A stretch of 64,000 bases of DNA. Source: Alteromonas profundi. GTDB lineage: Bacteria; Pseudomonadota; Gammaproteobacteria; Enterobacterales; Alteromonadaceae. This document shows, one piece after another, positions 9,765-18,930 of the stretch; position 1 is the stretch's first letter; each line of letters opens with the position of its first letter. The stretch is from assembly GCF_010500865.1 (NCBI RefSeq), contig NZ_JAAAWN010000025.1:1-64000 (forward strand). The letters are read 5' to 3'. A program made the translations under genes and the position numbers. A model generated the notes under the pieces. The model was not told the origin of the DNA, did not search any database, and was given only the letters and a program-made list of their open reading frames with translations.

Positions 9765-9936
9765 TTACCTGCCTTTTTTTCACCAACTTTTGAGCAGGGT
9801 TAAGTTGAAGTAATTTCTCTATCCTTTGCTTGGCAATAGCTAACGGACTGCTAGCCGCTTTCTTCTCAGTTCTATACGAGCAAAGAGAATTGAAGAGCAG
9901 CTCGAAAGGCGCTTGCCTAGTGCGCCAGAATTGATT
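9765..9936 (-). pseudogene. Remnant reading frame, unidentified
   Basis: A 56-codon leftward frame begins directly after a stop with no start codon or ribosome site, and reads like protein (...FWRTRQAPFELLFNSLCS, then KQRIEKLLQLNPAQKLVKKGR). The 9.3-10.1 kb stretch around it holds no intact gene. The basic, helical C-terminal character could be a transposase end, but I do not recognise the family. Confidence 0.3.
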
Positions 9937-10102
9937 CTACATGGCATTGCGAGCATCGCTCTGAATTACCTATGGATAAATTGGTAGAACCGTGAATATT
10001 TGTGGCTGTTTTACAGCCGTGAATAAACAATGTTTCGTCTTTGGTTGCCGTACGGTAACCCCCAATTATTATCGATATCTTTCAATTAAAAACCAATATT
10101 TT

Positions 10103-10132
10103 TTGACATTTTACTCTTATATAAGATATATA
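10103..10132 (+). promoter_or_regulatory. Promoter with operator B of the TonB-receptor gene
   Basis: TTGACA at 10103-10108, with a TATATA-type -10 at about 10127-10132 (18-base spacer). The spacer contains TCTTATATAAGA (10115-10126), a perfect 12-bp palindrome matching the other operators of this locus. Bound repressor would block RNA polymerase. The coding start is 189 bases on, leaving a long leader. Confidence 0.65.
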
Positions 10133-10320
10133 TTGTTTTACACCTTATTAACATGTAAGGTATTTAGCATCCAATGTGGTTTTGAACTGCCGCTAAACGC
10201 AAGTTATTGGTTTGGATGAAAAACAATATTAATCTGCAAGTTTATGAGCATTAAGTAGCTTCATGATTGCTTGCAATAACAACAACGATGTTAACAACAG
10301 GTAAATCAGGAGAAAGGCTA

Positions 10321-12714
10321 ATGCACACAAAACCCCATAAATTATCTATTGCCATCACCTCTGCGCTCGCCGCTTTGAGCATGCATACTTCAGTAATGGC
10401 TCAGGAGCAATCCCAAGCAGAAGATCCATCCGTTGAAGGTTTGGAACAAATTACCGTTACCGCGCAAAAGCGGGTTGAACGGATATCTGATGTGCCAGTA
10501 GCCGTCTCTGTTTTGCGTAGTGAACAAATTGAATCGGCATTTTCGCCCAGTCTAGAAAGTTTGCAAACGTTGGTTCCCGGAATGAGTTTCAGGAAAGGCA
10601 GCACTACTAGCAACTCCGCCATTACCTTACGAGGTATTGGCACCATCTCTTTTAGTATTGCTGCCGAGCCGAGTGTTTCAACTGTAGTCGATGGAGTGGT
10701 ACTGGGTCGTTCAGGGCAGGCTTTTGCCGACTTATATGATTTGCAAAGTATTGAAGTATTGCGTGGTCCCCAAGGCACTCTGTTTGGCAAAAATGCTTCG
10801 GCAGGTGTAGTGAATATTACAACTAAACGTCCCAGCTACGAAACAACAGGTATGGTGGAAGCTACCTTTTTTCAAGGCAACGAATACCGTTTAAAAGGCA
10901 AATTTGAAGGGGAAATTGCAGATAATGCCGCCGGCAGCATCGTGATGATGAAATCTGGCTACGATGGCAACATATACAACGTTTATAATAACCGTAATAC
11001 CAATGGCTACAGCAAAGAAGGCGTACGCGGCATGCTGACGGTTGAAGCTGGGGCAGACACTGACTTGCTATTTATTGCTGAGCATATGAAAAGTGACAGC
11101 GATTGCTGTGCAGATATCGAAGCTTTACCTAGTGGTCGGAATACCGACTCAGAGGCCGCTCCAAACAGTGACGGCATTGTTGACGGTGTCGCAGACTTAG
11201 ATTTAAATCAGCGCTTAATCGACCATGATCTGGAATCACATACTTTTGATGAAACTACGGGAGTGTCAATTCAAGTCAACAGGGCATTTGGTGAATATGA
11301 GTTCACGTCAATTACTGCCTACCGTGAATGGGAAAACACCGAAATACGTGAAGGTGATTTTACCTCTACCGCAGGGGAAATACCTGAGCCGGTATTTGGT
11401 GCGCAGTTTATGTTGCATGATATTGGTACCAGGTCTTGGACGCAATTTTCACAAGAACTACGCTTAGCTTCTCCACTGGGTGAAGCATTTGAGTGGCAAA
11501 CAGGGGCCTTTTTCTGGCGTCAGGAAGCAGAAACAGACTTTACTCGACAAGCCAGTTGTCAGAACAACGACCGTCAACTGAGTAGTGATATTGAATATCA
11601 TTTGCAAAGTGTTGTCGGCATAGATAATCCTACTCAACAACAGGTGGATGAGTTTATTGCAGACGAAGGCGTGACCTGTAATGCTAACGATATCGTCAGT
11701 ACCACTGCATTTATTAGTACTGTTTTTGACAATTGGGCAGTCTTTGGAGATGCAAAATATCACTTAACTGACGACCTCCGCTTTCTAATGGGGTTACGTT
11801 ATACCGACGATAAAGTATCGTTCAAGCATAATCGTTATAGCAATGACTTTTATGGCCGCACTGGTGTAGGTGTGCGCGGTGCTCGCCTGAATACCGATTA
11901 TGAAGGCAGCACGTCTGAAACAGATTTATCTGGTAAGCTCGGCCTTCAATATGACTTAACCGATAATAGCATGACCTATCTGACCTATTCACAAGGTTAC
12001 AAGGGCCCTGGTTTCAACGTATTCTATAACATGTCTATAAACGATACACGCCCAATTTCTCCTGAAACATCGGACGCATATGAGCTCGGTTATAAATATG
12101 CCAAAGGTGACCTAATGGTTAGTGCAGCGTTGTTTCAAACCGATATTGACGGATTTCAAGCCAATAACTTTGACTGTAGCGATGGCACCTGTATTACCCG
12201 TTTAACCAATGCGGGGGCAGTTTCTACGCAAGGGCTGGAAGTGGATTTTACTTGGCGCGTTACCGAAAACCTCACTCTTACCGGCGGGTTTGCCAAGATA
12301 AAAGCTGAAATTGAAGACTTTTTCTGTCCAGAAGGTGAAGACTGTACCGCCCGTTCTGGGTTGGATGTTCCCTTTTCGCCGGACTTGAAGTACAGCCTCA
12401 GTGCGGACTATGTAATGGAAATGGATAGCTTCGATGTGTTGTGGAATGCCAACTACACCTATACCGATGAACAGTATTCAGACTTGCCGGATAATCAGGG
12501 CAACTTCAATCCAGCCTCTTTACTGCCGGACTACGGCTTGCTCAATGCCAGTGTTGCTTTCTCATTTGATGAGGATACCTATCGCCTATCTCTTATAGCT
12601 AAAAATCTGACCGATGAGAAATACTTCAGTACTTATAGTGGTGATAACTTTAGATATCAGGTCGCCCGCGATGCTGACCGGTATTTTGGAGTACAATTTA
12701 AAGCGCGGTTTTAA
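10321..12714 (+). CDS. TonB-dependent outer-membrane receptor
   Basis: A 797-residue TonB-dependent receptor. Seen: signal peptide ending ...HTSVMA-QEQ, TonB-box-like segment 'EQITVTAQKR', plug domain (about 60-165, with 'VEVLRGPQGTLFGKNASAGVVNITTKRP'-type signature), and a 22-strand barrel ending in F797 (KARF). The start at 10321 has GGAGAAAGGC upstream and gives a clean signal; the extension to 10267 does not. Its promoter carries operator B, so it belongs to the same regulon as the GH31 and dioxygenase operons. Inferred role: energised uptake of the sulfosugar glycoside (or its lipid-derived head group) across the outer membrane. Substrate not shown by sequence. Confidence 0.93.
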   Translation: MHTKPHKLSIAITSALAALSMHTSVMAQEQSQAEDPSVEGLEQITVTAQKRVERISDVPVAVSVLRSEQIESAFSPSLESLQTLVPGMSFRKGSTTSNSAITLRGIGTISFSIAAEPSVSTVVDGVVLGRSGQAFADLYDLQSIEVLRGPQGTLFGKNASAGVVNITTKRPSYETTGMVEATFFQGNEYRLKGKFEGEIADNAAGSIVMMKSGYDGNIYNVYNNRNTNGYSKEGVRGMLTVEAGADTDLLFIAEHMKSDSDCCADIEALPSGRNTDSEAAPNSDGIVDGVADLDLNQRLIDHDLESHTFDETTGVSIQVNRAFGEYEFTSITAYREWENTEIREGDFTSTAGEIPEPVFGAQFMLHDIGTRSWTQFSQELRLASPLGEAFEWQTGAFFWRQEAETDFTRQASCQNNDRQLSSDIEYHLQSVVGIDNPTQQQVDEFIADEGVTCNANDIVSTTAFISTVFDNWAVFGDAKYHLTDDLRFLMGLRYTDDKVSFKHNRYSNDFYGRTGVGVRGARLNTDYEGSTSETDLSGKLGLQYDLTDNSMTYLTYSQGYKGPGFNVFYNMSINDTRPISPETSDAYELGYKYAKGDLMVSAALFQTDIDGFQANNFDCSDGTCITRLTNAGAVSTQGLEVDFTWRVTENLTLTGGFAKIKAEIEDFFCPEGEDCTARSGLDVPFSPDLKYSLSADYVMEMDSFDVLWNANYTYTDEQYSDLPDNQGNFNPASLLPDYGLLNASVAFSFDEDTYRLSLIAKNLTDEKYFSTYSGDNFRYQVARDADRYFGVQFKARF

Positions 12715-12755
12715 GCTAAACAATGCTGAAGCAACTCAGCATGACGCATAATACG

Positions 12756-12788
12756 AAAAACACCCGGTATATCCTACCGAGTGTTTTT
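12756..12788 (+). terminator. Terminator after the TonB-receptor gene
   Basis: AAAAACACCCGGTA / TACCGAGTGTTTTT, 14-bp arms with one mismatch and a 5-nt loop, ending in a T5 run. A second smaller hairpin (ATGCTGA / TCAGCAT, 12723-12742) lies between the stop codon and this one. Confidence 0.85.
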
Positions 12789-13044
12789 CTCAGTCAAGGG
12801 CTATGCATTTAATAATAGACTGTCCAATATCAGGCAGGGCAATACTTAAGCAGGTAAACTAAAAATGAATTCGTTCGGTCAAGACAGGTTTATTATCTAT
12901 CCGCAATAACAGTTTGAACCGATACTCTGCCGTTGCTAGTGATAACGGCCTCATGGTCCCTTTTCAACTGCAAAGTAATGTTGTCATCATTAACAGCACA
13001 GCAAAACAATGTTTTCGATTATCCATCTGAATCAGGAATACAGC

Positions 13045-14373
13045 ATGAAGAAGTATAACCACGCTTTTTATTATTTTGTTAGCGCTGCTTTAAGCACCGC
13101 TTTGTTGAGCAGTTGTACAACCGAACAACAGACACCGTCGACTCAACAACCGGCAGGCCTTACGGTTCAATCACAAGATATTCAGTTGTACAAACGTTAT
13201 CCACTTGAAGGCTGGCAAGTCTTTATCAATAATGATAAGCAACAACAACAACGTTTTAGTGCACCGACCACACAGCTAGATGACGGCACCGTAAAGCTCA
13301 CTGCTAGCAATAAAGACAGCCAACAAGACGCGATGACTTACCATTTTCAAGGCTCACGTTTTTATAACCTTTACTTGGAAGGGGGAAAGCCGTTGGATTT
13401 AACCCCATATATGCCCAAAGGTACCATTGAATTTGATATACACGTTGAAGATTTTGCCAAAACGGCACTGGATTTAACCATTAGCTGTGGTCAGGATTGT
13501 TATTCAAGGGTAGGTTTACGCCAATGGGCCCTTAATGCTGAAGGCAAAGGTTGGCAACATTTGTCCATCCCAATGCAATGTTTTAGCCGCCAATCAGCCA
13601 ACTTCAACCAGGTCCAACATCCGTTTAATCTGAAGGCCTTCGGCAAAGGCCAAGTCAGTGTCGCTAACGTTAGCTTCAAACTTAATGGTGAAGCAAATTT
13701 CGATTGCATCGCGCCCGATAAACTGGCAGTTACTCCTGCCACTCTAGACGAGTTCTGGTCTGTTGACTGGTGGATGCCACGTCATTACGAAAAGCTCGCT
13801 CAGGCCAAGTTGGGCCAAGCGGAATTATTACTGATCGGTGACTCTATTACCCACAACTGGGAAAAAGCCGGAAAAGAAATTTGGCAACAATATTTCGATG
13901 ATATTGATACTTTAAATATTGGTTTTAGCGGTGACCGAACTGAAAACGTATTGTGGCGTTTACAACACGATGAAGTCGAGGGCATTTCCCCCAAACTAGC
14001 CATAATGATGATTGGGACCAATAATACTGGCCATCGGATGGATAACCCCGCCAGTATTGCCGCAGGAGTAGATCTCATACTTAAAGAACTAACTGAGCAC
14101 TTGCCCGACACCAAAGTATTAATGCTGGCGATTTTCCCGCGGGGTGCGAACAATGATGATAAAATGCGCCAGAATAATCAGCAAACCAATAAGCTGCTTA
14201 AACAACTGGCCGAAGCCCATAACGTAATGTTTGCCGATATCAACCAACACTTTTTGACCGATGATGGCATATTATCCGAAGAGATTATGCCTGACTTGTT
14301 ACACCCCAACGCAACTGGCTACTCAATTTGGGCAGAGCAGATCAAACCTTACATTGATAAATACGTCAGATAA
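13045..14373 (+). CDS. SGNH-hydrolase lipoprotein with N-terminal ExoP-like binding domain
   Basis: A 442-residue lipoprotein. The start is ATG 13045 (AGGAA six bases upstream); lipobox LLSS-C24. Residues about 43-222 resemble the beta-sandwich domain found at the C-terminus of ExoP-type GH3 enzymes ('GWQVFINNDKQQ', 'LDLTPYMPKGTIEFDIHVED', 'GWQHLSIPMQCF'). Residues about 245-440 are an SGNH esterase domain: block I G265-D266-S267, block III GTNN at 324-327, block V D417/H420. The catalytic triad S267-D417-H420 is complete. Likely a periplasm-facing esterase. Placed between regulon members, it could remove acyl groups from a sulfolipid or acetyl groups from a glycan; the former is attractive but unproven. 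No operator copy lies directly upstream. Confidence 0.85.
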   Translation: MKKYNHAFYYFVSAALSTALLSSCTTEQQTPSTQQPAGLTVQSQDIQLYKRYPLEGWQVFINNDKQQQQRFSAPTTQLDDGTVKLTASNKDSQQDAMTYHFQGSRFYNLYLEGGKPLDLTPYMPKGTIEFDIHVEDFAKTALDLTISCGQDCYSRVGLRQWALNAEGKGWQHLSIPMQCFSRQSANFNQVQHPFNLKAFGKGQVSVANVSFKLNGEANFDCIAPDKLAVTPATLDEFWSVDWWMPRHYEKLAQAKLGQAELLLIGDSITHNWEKAGKEIWQQYFDDIDTLNIGFSGDRTENVLWRLQHDEVEGISPKLAIMMIGTNNTGHRMDNPASIAAGVDLILKELTEHLPDTKVLMLAIFPRGANNDDKMRQNNQQTNKLLKQLAEAHNVMFADINQHFLTDDGILSEEIMPDLLHPNATGYSIWAEQIKPYIDKYVR

Positions 14374-14381
14374 AAGTCGAT

Positions 14382-14402
14382 CAGGCGCTGATGTAGCGCC
14401 TG
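14382..14402 (+). terminator. Terminator after the SGNH gene
   Basis: CAGGCGC / GCGCCTG, perfect 7-bp G/C-rich stem with a 7-nt loop, eight bases after the stop codon at 14373. The T-tract is poor (gatctttg), so strength is uncertain. Confidence 0.55.
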
Positions 14403-14490
14403 GATCTTTGCCCTACAATATCATCCAGGTAAAGGATCAAAAAAATTGGTGATACTTCAACTCTGGAGTTTCGCCTTTTCTTCTTCCTTC

Positions 14491-14643
14491 TCATCCCACT
14501 ACTCTAAGATCCAAATTTATCGCTAGCCGCTGAGTAATACCTTTCACCCAGCGTCGCAAATTTTTCCGCCAACACTCTGCTTTTGTCATTGCCCAGCGAT
14601 ATTTAAATTCGATAGCAAAGAGCCCCACTAAACCTAGATGATT
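14491..14643 (-). pseudogene. C-terminal remnant of an unidentified gene
   Basis: A 50-codon leftward frame, preceded by stops and lacking a start, reads as protein-like (GLFAIEFKYRWAMTKAECW, then RKNLRRWVKGITQRLAINL). The rest of 14.4-14.98 kb has no gene I can support. The basic helices would suit a transposase C-terminus; I cannot name the family. Confidence 0.35.
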
Positions 14644-14981
14644 CTAAAATTTGACTCGCTAATCCTAAAAATTACGACATTAATAACCGGACGCAAAGGG
14701 TATTCTATCTGCATTTTATGAACTGATTATGCTATCAATGGGGCGAAGTCCAAGTTAATATTCAAGTAAAACAAGCCCGTAGGAAAGTTAAATACCTTTC
14801 AAAGGTTAGAGGCAACACAGAATTCTAGCGAAAACGGGTTCCAATCTTAGTACCAGCAAGACTAAAGTAAATGATGCCGATACCACGCACTTAACGTGAC
14901 AAGTTTCGTATTGTCGTGCTTTTTCTGAAACTCGCAGAGCGAACCGAAGCTTAAATGCTTCTGACACATTCGCAAAGACAG

Positions 14982-15007
14982 ATTCGCCCCGTAGAAACGG
15001 GGCGAAT
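14982..15007 (-). terminator. Terminator of the GH31-symporter operon
   Basis: ATTCGCCCCGT / ACGGGGCGAAT, perfect 11-bp arms with a 4-nt loop, directly after the leftward symporter stop codon at 15010. Confidence 0.8.
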
Positions 15008-15009
15008 AC

Positions 15010-16737
15010 TTATAGGCCAGGCGTAGCAAGACGCTTTAGGCCTTGCTCGTATTTAAAGCGCCACCACTTCAGACTAAAGCCGATAGCGACAAAACAGGTG
15101 CTCCATAACGCGATAAGCGATGGAATAAAGAGATTGCTAATGCCGCCAACAAACCCCACAGGAGAGAACATGAGATAGAGGGTGACAATCAGGCCTACCA
15201 ACACTATGGCGCAGGGAATAGCGTAACGCCAAGGCGTCATATTCACTTCCGCTTTAGGGGCAAAGTGCCACGGCGTCTGCATAGGGAAGATACGCCCTAT
15301 GATCAGCATTATGGCCAGTTCAATGACAAATAAGATGCCATAAATGTGAATAAAGTTTATTTCCACTTCCCACACAAATTTTAGTAATCCGTACGCAATC
15401 ACATGGAAAATTATCGCCACTTTAGCGGCTAATGCTGGCACACGTTTGGTGAATAGCCCCACCAGCACTATGGTGATAACAGGTATATTGTAGAAGCCGG
15501 TAAAGATACGAATAATTTGCCACAACCCTTCTGGCGCGTACATAAGTAAGGGTGCGGTAATAAATGACAGCACGGCGATGACCAAACTGGTAATTTTAGC
15601 CACTCGAATAAGCTTCTCGTCAGTTACCTTGTCTTTTTTCAACGGTTTATAAACATCTAAACAAAATAAGGTGGCAGCACTGTTGAGCAGCGAATTGAAA
15701 GAACTAAATACCGCCCCTAATAACACCGCCAAAAAGAAACCAGACAAATATTGAGGTAATACGTCTTTGACCAAATGAGGATAGGCCAAGTCGATAGTTT
15801 GTAAGTTCTCATCTTGATATAGGTGATACGCAATGACACCAGGTAGCATCATCATAAAGGGCACTAGCACTTTAAAGTAACCTGAAAAAAGTACGCCTTT
15901 TTGTCCCTCTACAAGGTTCTTAGCCCCTAAAGTACGTTGAATTACATACTGATTAGTACCCCAATAGAAGAGATTGGCGAGAATCATCCCGGTAAATAGG
16001 GTGCCAAAGGGCACGGGGTCATCACTTGCGCCTATAGCGTTAAGCTTCTCTGTTTCTTTAGTCGCAATGGTTGAGAGGCCTTCACTAAAACTGCCGTCCC
16101 CTAACGCAATCAGCCCTAGAATTGGCACCAACAGCCCAACGATGAGGAGCCCTACACCGTTTATAGTGTCTGAAACAGCAACTGCCTTCAATCCTCCGAA
16201 TATTGCATACAATGCACCCACCGTACCTACCACGATAATAGTAGCTACCAAAGCAACTTCATAGCTTATATTGAACAGACCCGGTACATCGAATAATCGA
16301 AGCACAGCGATAGATCCTGAATACAACACCGAGGGAATAGTAACTAGCGAGTAACCCACCATGAATAGAACCACCGTCATTCTACGCACGCTGTCATCGA
16401 ATCTGTTGCGTAAAAACTCAGGGAGCGTTGAAAACGCCCCTGCCAAATAACGGGGAAGAAAAATTAACGCCATAATAATGGTAGATATACCTGCGGTTAC
16501 CTCCCACCCCATGGCGCTTAAGTTATAGCCAAATGCAGAGCCATTTAGGCCAATAAGCTGCTCTGCAGACAGATTTGTCAGGATCATGGACCCAGCAATA
16601 AAGGTGCCGGTAAGCCCTCGCCCAGCAAGGAAATACCCATCTTGAGTATTCACTTCACCTTTGGTTTTCATGTAAGAAATTACGGCTACTATTGCCATAA
16701 AAGCCATGCATGACAAAAGAGTTAGGGTGATATCCAT
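15010..16737 (-). CDS. Sodium:solute symporter (SSS/SLC5 family, sugar-type)
   Basis: A 575-residue inner-membrane protein with about 14 hydrophobic segments. SSS-family signatures: 'DGYFLAGRGLTGTFIAGSMI' near residues 33-52, 'GWEVTAGISTIIMALIFLPRY', and the sodium-site region 'GAVFSSFNSLLNSAATLF'. The branch is SglT-like, which carries sugars with Na+. It follows the GH31 gene by 16 bases, with AGGAG six bases before the ATG, so the two are co-transcribed from the operator-C promoter. I infer import of the glycoside or free sulfosugar; known sulfoquinovose importers are of other classes, so this would be a variant. Confidence 0.9.
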   Translation of the reverse strand: MDITLTLLSCMAFMAIVAVISYMKTKGEVNTQDGYFLAGRGLTGTFIAGSMILTNLSAEQLIGLNGSAFGYNLSAMGWEVTAGISTIIMALIFLPRYLAGAFSTLPEFLRNRFDDSVRRMTVVLFMVGYSLVTIPSVLYSGSIAVLRLFDVPGLFNISYEVALVATIIVVGTVGALYAIFGGLKAVAVSDTINGVGLLIVGLLVPILGLIALGDGSFSEGLSTIATKETEKLNAIGASDDPVPFGTLFTGMILANLFYWGTNQYVIQRTLGAKNLVEGQKGVLFSGYFKVLVPFMMMLPGVIAYHLYQDENLQTIDLAYPHLVKDVLPQYLSGFFLAVLLGAVFSSFNSLLNSAATLFCLDVYKPLKKDKVTDEKLIRVAKITSLVIAVLSFITAPLLMYAPEGLWQIIRIFTGFYNIPVITIVLVGLFTKRVPALAAKVAIIFHVIAYGLLKFVWEVEINFIHIYGILFVIELAIMLIIGRIFPMQTPWHFAPKAEVNMTPWRYAIPCAIVLVGLIVTLYLMFSPVGFVGGISNLFIPSLIALWSTCFVAIGFSLKWWRFKYEQGLKRLATPGL

Positions 16738-16753
16738 GTACTACTCCTGTGGT

Positions 16754-18820
16754 TTACGCCGGCCAAAAATGGGTGTTAGTCATATTCATATCGGTATGCT
16801 GGACATCGGGGCCCATCACAATCTGCTTACCTTTTTGAATAAATACAGCCACTTCATCAAGGGCCAGCGTTTCTTCTTTATACTGGCCACCGGTGACGGT
16901 TTCTTCGCTGCCTAAGCGCACCCATTCACCTTCAGGAAGGTAGTATTTTATTTTTCCGCCAGGCACCACACATGGCACTACGAGCAAGTCGTCGCCACAC
17001 ATAAATTGCTGTTCAAAGCTATGGCATACGGGCTGTTCTGGGAAAGCGAGCGCCATGGCACGCTGCACGGGCAAGCCCGTCTTCGATGCTTTTTCAGCCG
17101 TTTGCTTTAAATAAGGAATAAGACGGTAACGCAGCTTTAGCGCGTCAAACACGGCTTGGGATGCTTCATCGCCGTACGACCAGGGTTCGCGAGGGCCGAT
17201 ACCATGAAGGCGCATATGTGCGCTAAATACAGACGCTTGTGCCCAACGAACGTAAAGCTCTGCATCACGGGTATCTTTATAAAAACCACCGATATCAGTG
17301 GCAAAGAAAGGCCCACCAGACATACCCCATGATAAACTACCGCGAATACTGGCAGCTAAACCATGCCAATCGGCCTGTGGGTCGCCGCCCCATTGTGATG
17401 GATAGCGTTGGCTGCCCGTCCACGCTGAACGGCTAAACAAAAATGGCCCCGTTTTACAGTACTTTTCAGCCGCTTCGTAAACACAGCGGTTGTACAGCAT
17501 GCTATAAACATTATGCAGGCGGTTGCCCGTGTCACCGCTGTACGACACCATATTGTCGTCTTCTAGCTGCTCGCCAAAGTCAGCCTTGATCATATCTACA
17601 CCAAGTTCAAATAACGGCTTGTGCGAGGTTTTCCAAAATTCGTAGGCTTCAGGATGAGTAAAGTCTAAAATGCCAGAATCAGGCAAAGGCGTAAGCACTT
17701 CACCAAACGGACTTAAATCCCACTCGTAGCGATAAGCTTCGCCTGTGCGCTTATCTTTAATCAGCCAGCCTTTGTCAGCCGCTTTTTGATACAGTGGGTT
17801 TTTCACCGAAATCATCGGGTATTCCCATACACATATTTTAAAACCTAAAGATTTCAGTTCATCAATAACCGGTTGCGGGTCGGCGTAGCGTGTTGGGTCC
17901 CACTCAAATGCAAAACGAGTGTCTGTATCTTGCCAAGCCCGGCCATCTAATGTAATGACATCGCAGGGCATATTTTTTTCGCGTACTTCTCTTGCCACCG
18001 CCAAAAGCTCTTCTGCATCTTTGTAGTAAGCCTTTGACAGTATGACGCCAAGGCTCCAGGTAGGAGGCGTTGGAGCAAACCCTGTTAGCTGGCTATAGGT
18101 GTGAATACTTTGTGCTGGGCTGTCTTGGTGATAAATGAACATATCAAGCGCCGCATCTTCAACAAGGCACACATAGGCGCGCTGAGACCAAAGCGCATAG
18201 CCAACGCCATGGGTGACAGGGGCGGGAGTATGCACAAAAAGGTTCCACCCTTCGGGGCTCCACGCATACGGTGTATTTTTATACGATTTTTCTGCATTCA
18301 CGCCTAGCGCGTCATGGTTATATGAGCGTACTAGCTGGCCTCGTTTATCCAGCTTGCCCCACTTTTCACCTAGGCCATATACAGCCTCATCGTAGCCGAG
18401 CTCTAAACTTACTAGCCACCCATTATCGGTTTTTGCAAAAGGGGGAAGACGATGTTGGCGAACAAAATGACCATCGGTAGCGCTCTGCTGCACTAAGATG
18501 TCATTTTTGTATAATTTAAAATGCAAAGGAGAAGCGTATAATTCTAGGCGGTAGTCGCCCCCTACCAGCGTACTGTGGGCTTTATCGCCTTTAAGCGATA
18601 GCACTTCATTCTCACAAGGCGTACAAAGCATGCCGAAAACATCATCATTGCTTTCTCCTGCTTGAATACGCATACCAAAAGCGCTTATAGAAAGCCTAAG
18701 CTCGCCATACTGGGTAGGGACAATAAGCGTGGTATCGTTTGCAAGAAACGGCTGCTTGGTAATTTCTGCAGCCTCAATGTCATTCCAATTTGGTTCAATT
18801 ACACTAAACGCGTTACCCAT
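16754..18820 (-). CDS. Cytoplasmic GH31 alpha-glycosidase, candidate sulfoquinovosidase
   Basis: A 688-residue glycoside hydrolase family 31 enzyme without a signal peptide. Seen: N-terminal beta-sandwich (to about 245), then the barrel with nucleophile D414 in I-K-A-D-F-G-E and acid/base D480 in Q-W-G-G-D. Overall it looks like the YicI (alpha-xylosidase/alpha-glucosidase) type. R302 in T-R-F-A-F-E-W falls, by eye, where sulfoquinovosidases carry their sulfonate-binding arginine, but the partner tryptophan three residues on is F305, so the motif is only half present. Context (dioxygenase, sulfite export and oxidation) favours a sulfosugar glycoside as substrate; plain alpha-glucoside or xyloside remains possible. 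First gene of an operon, with operator C just upstream. Confidence 0.85.
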   Translation of the reverse strand: MGNAFSVIEPNWNDIEAAEITKQPFLANDTTLIVPTQYGELRLSISAFGMRIQAGESNDDVFGMLCTPCENEVLSLKGDKAHSTLVGGDYRLELYASPLHFKLYKNDILVQQSATDGHFVRQHRLPPFAKTDNGWLVSLELGYDEAVYGLGEKWGKLDKRGQLVRSYNHDALGVNAEKSYKNTPYAWSPEGWNLFVHTPAPVTHGVGYALWSQRAYVCLVEDAALDMFIYHQDSPAQSIHTYSQLTGFAPTPPTWSLGVILSKAYYKDAEELLAVAREVREKNMPCDVITLDGRAWQDTDTRFAFEWDPTRYADPQPVIDELKSLGFKICVWEYPMISVKNPLYQKAADKGWLIKDKRTGEAYRYEWDLSPFGEVLTPLPDSGILDFTHPEAYEFWKTSHKPLFELGVDMIKADFGEQLEDDNMVSYSGDTGNRLHNVYSMLYNRCVYEAAEKYCKTGPFLFSRSAWTGSQRYPSQWGGDPQADWHGLAASIRGSLSWGMSGGPFFATDIGGFYKDTRDAELYVRWAQASVFSAHMRLHGIGPREPWSYGDEASQAVFDALKLRYRLIPYLKQTAEKASKTGLPVQRAMALAFPEQPVCHSFEQQFMCGDDLLVVPCVVPGGKIKYYLPEGEWVRLGSEETVTGGQYKEETLALDEVAVFIQKGKQIVMGPDVQHTDMNMTNTHFWPA

Positions 18821-18836
18821 TTATACATCACCTTTA

Positions 18837-18883
18837 ATGTCTTATATAAGACATAAGTTAATGAAATGTAACTCAGGTGTCAA
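18837..18883 (-). promoter_or_regulatory. Promoter with operator C before the GH31 operon
   Basis: On the minus strand: TTGACA (18883-18878), 17-base spacer, TAACTT (18860-18855), then ATGTCTTATATAAGACAT (18854-18837), a perfect 18-bp palindrome ending 17 bases from the GH31 start codon. The order and spacing are the same as at the aldo/keto reductase promoter. Confidence 0.8.
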
Positions 18884-18930
18884 TCGCGAATAGCTAAATT
18901 ATGAATATTTCGATCATCTATTGCAGCTAG

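Larger units (their letters stand above)
9280..10102. other. Gene-poor stretch between ilvE and the TonB receptor
   Basis: More than 800 bases without an intact gene. It holds operator A (9506-9517), a four-codon leftward frame with a good ribosome site (ATG at 9475), and the remnant frame at 9765-9936. A rightward 75-codon frame at 9992-10219 has no ribosome site and crosses the TonB-receptor promoter, so it is not called. Confidence 0.5.

Noticed and set aside
9992-10219. A 75-codon rightward frame before the TonB-receptor gene
   Set aside because: No ribosome site; it crosses the TTGACA promoter and operator B, and resembles no protein.
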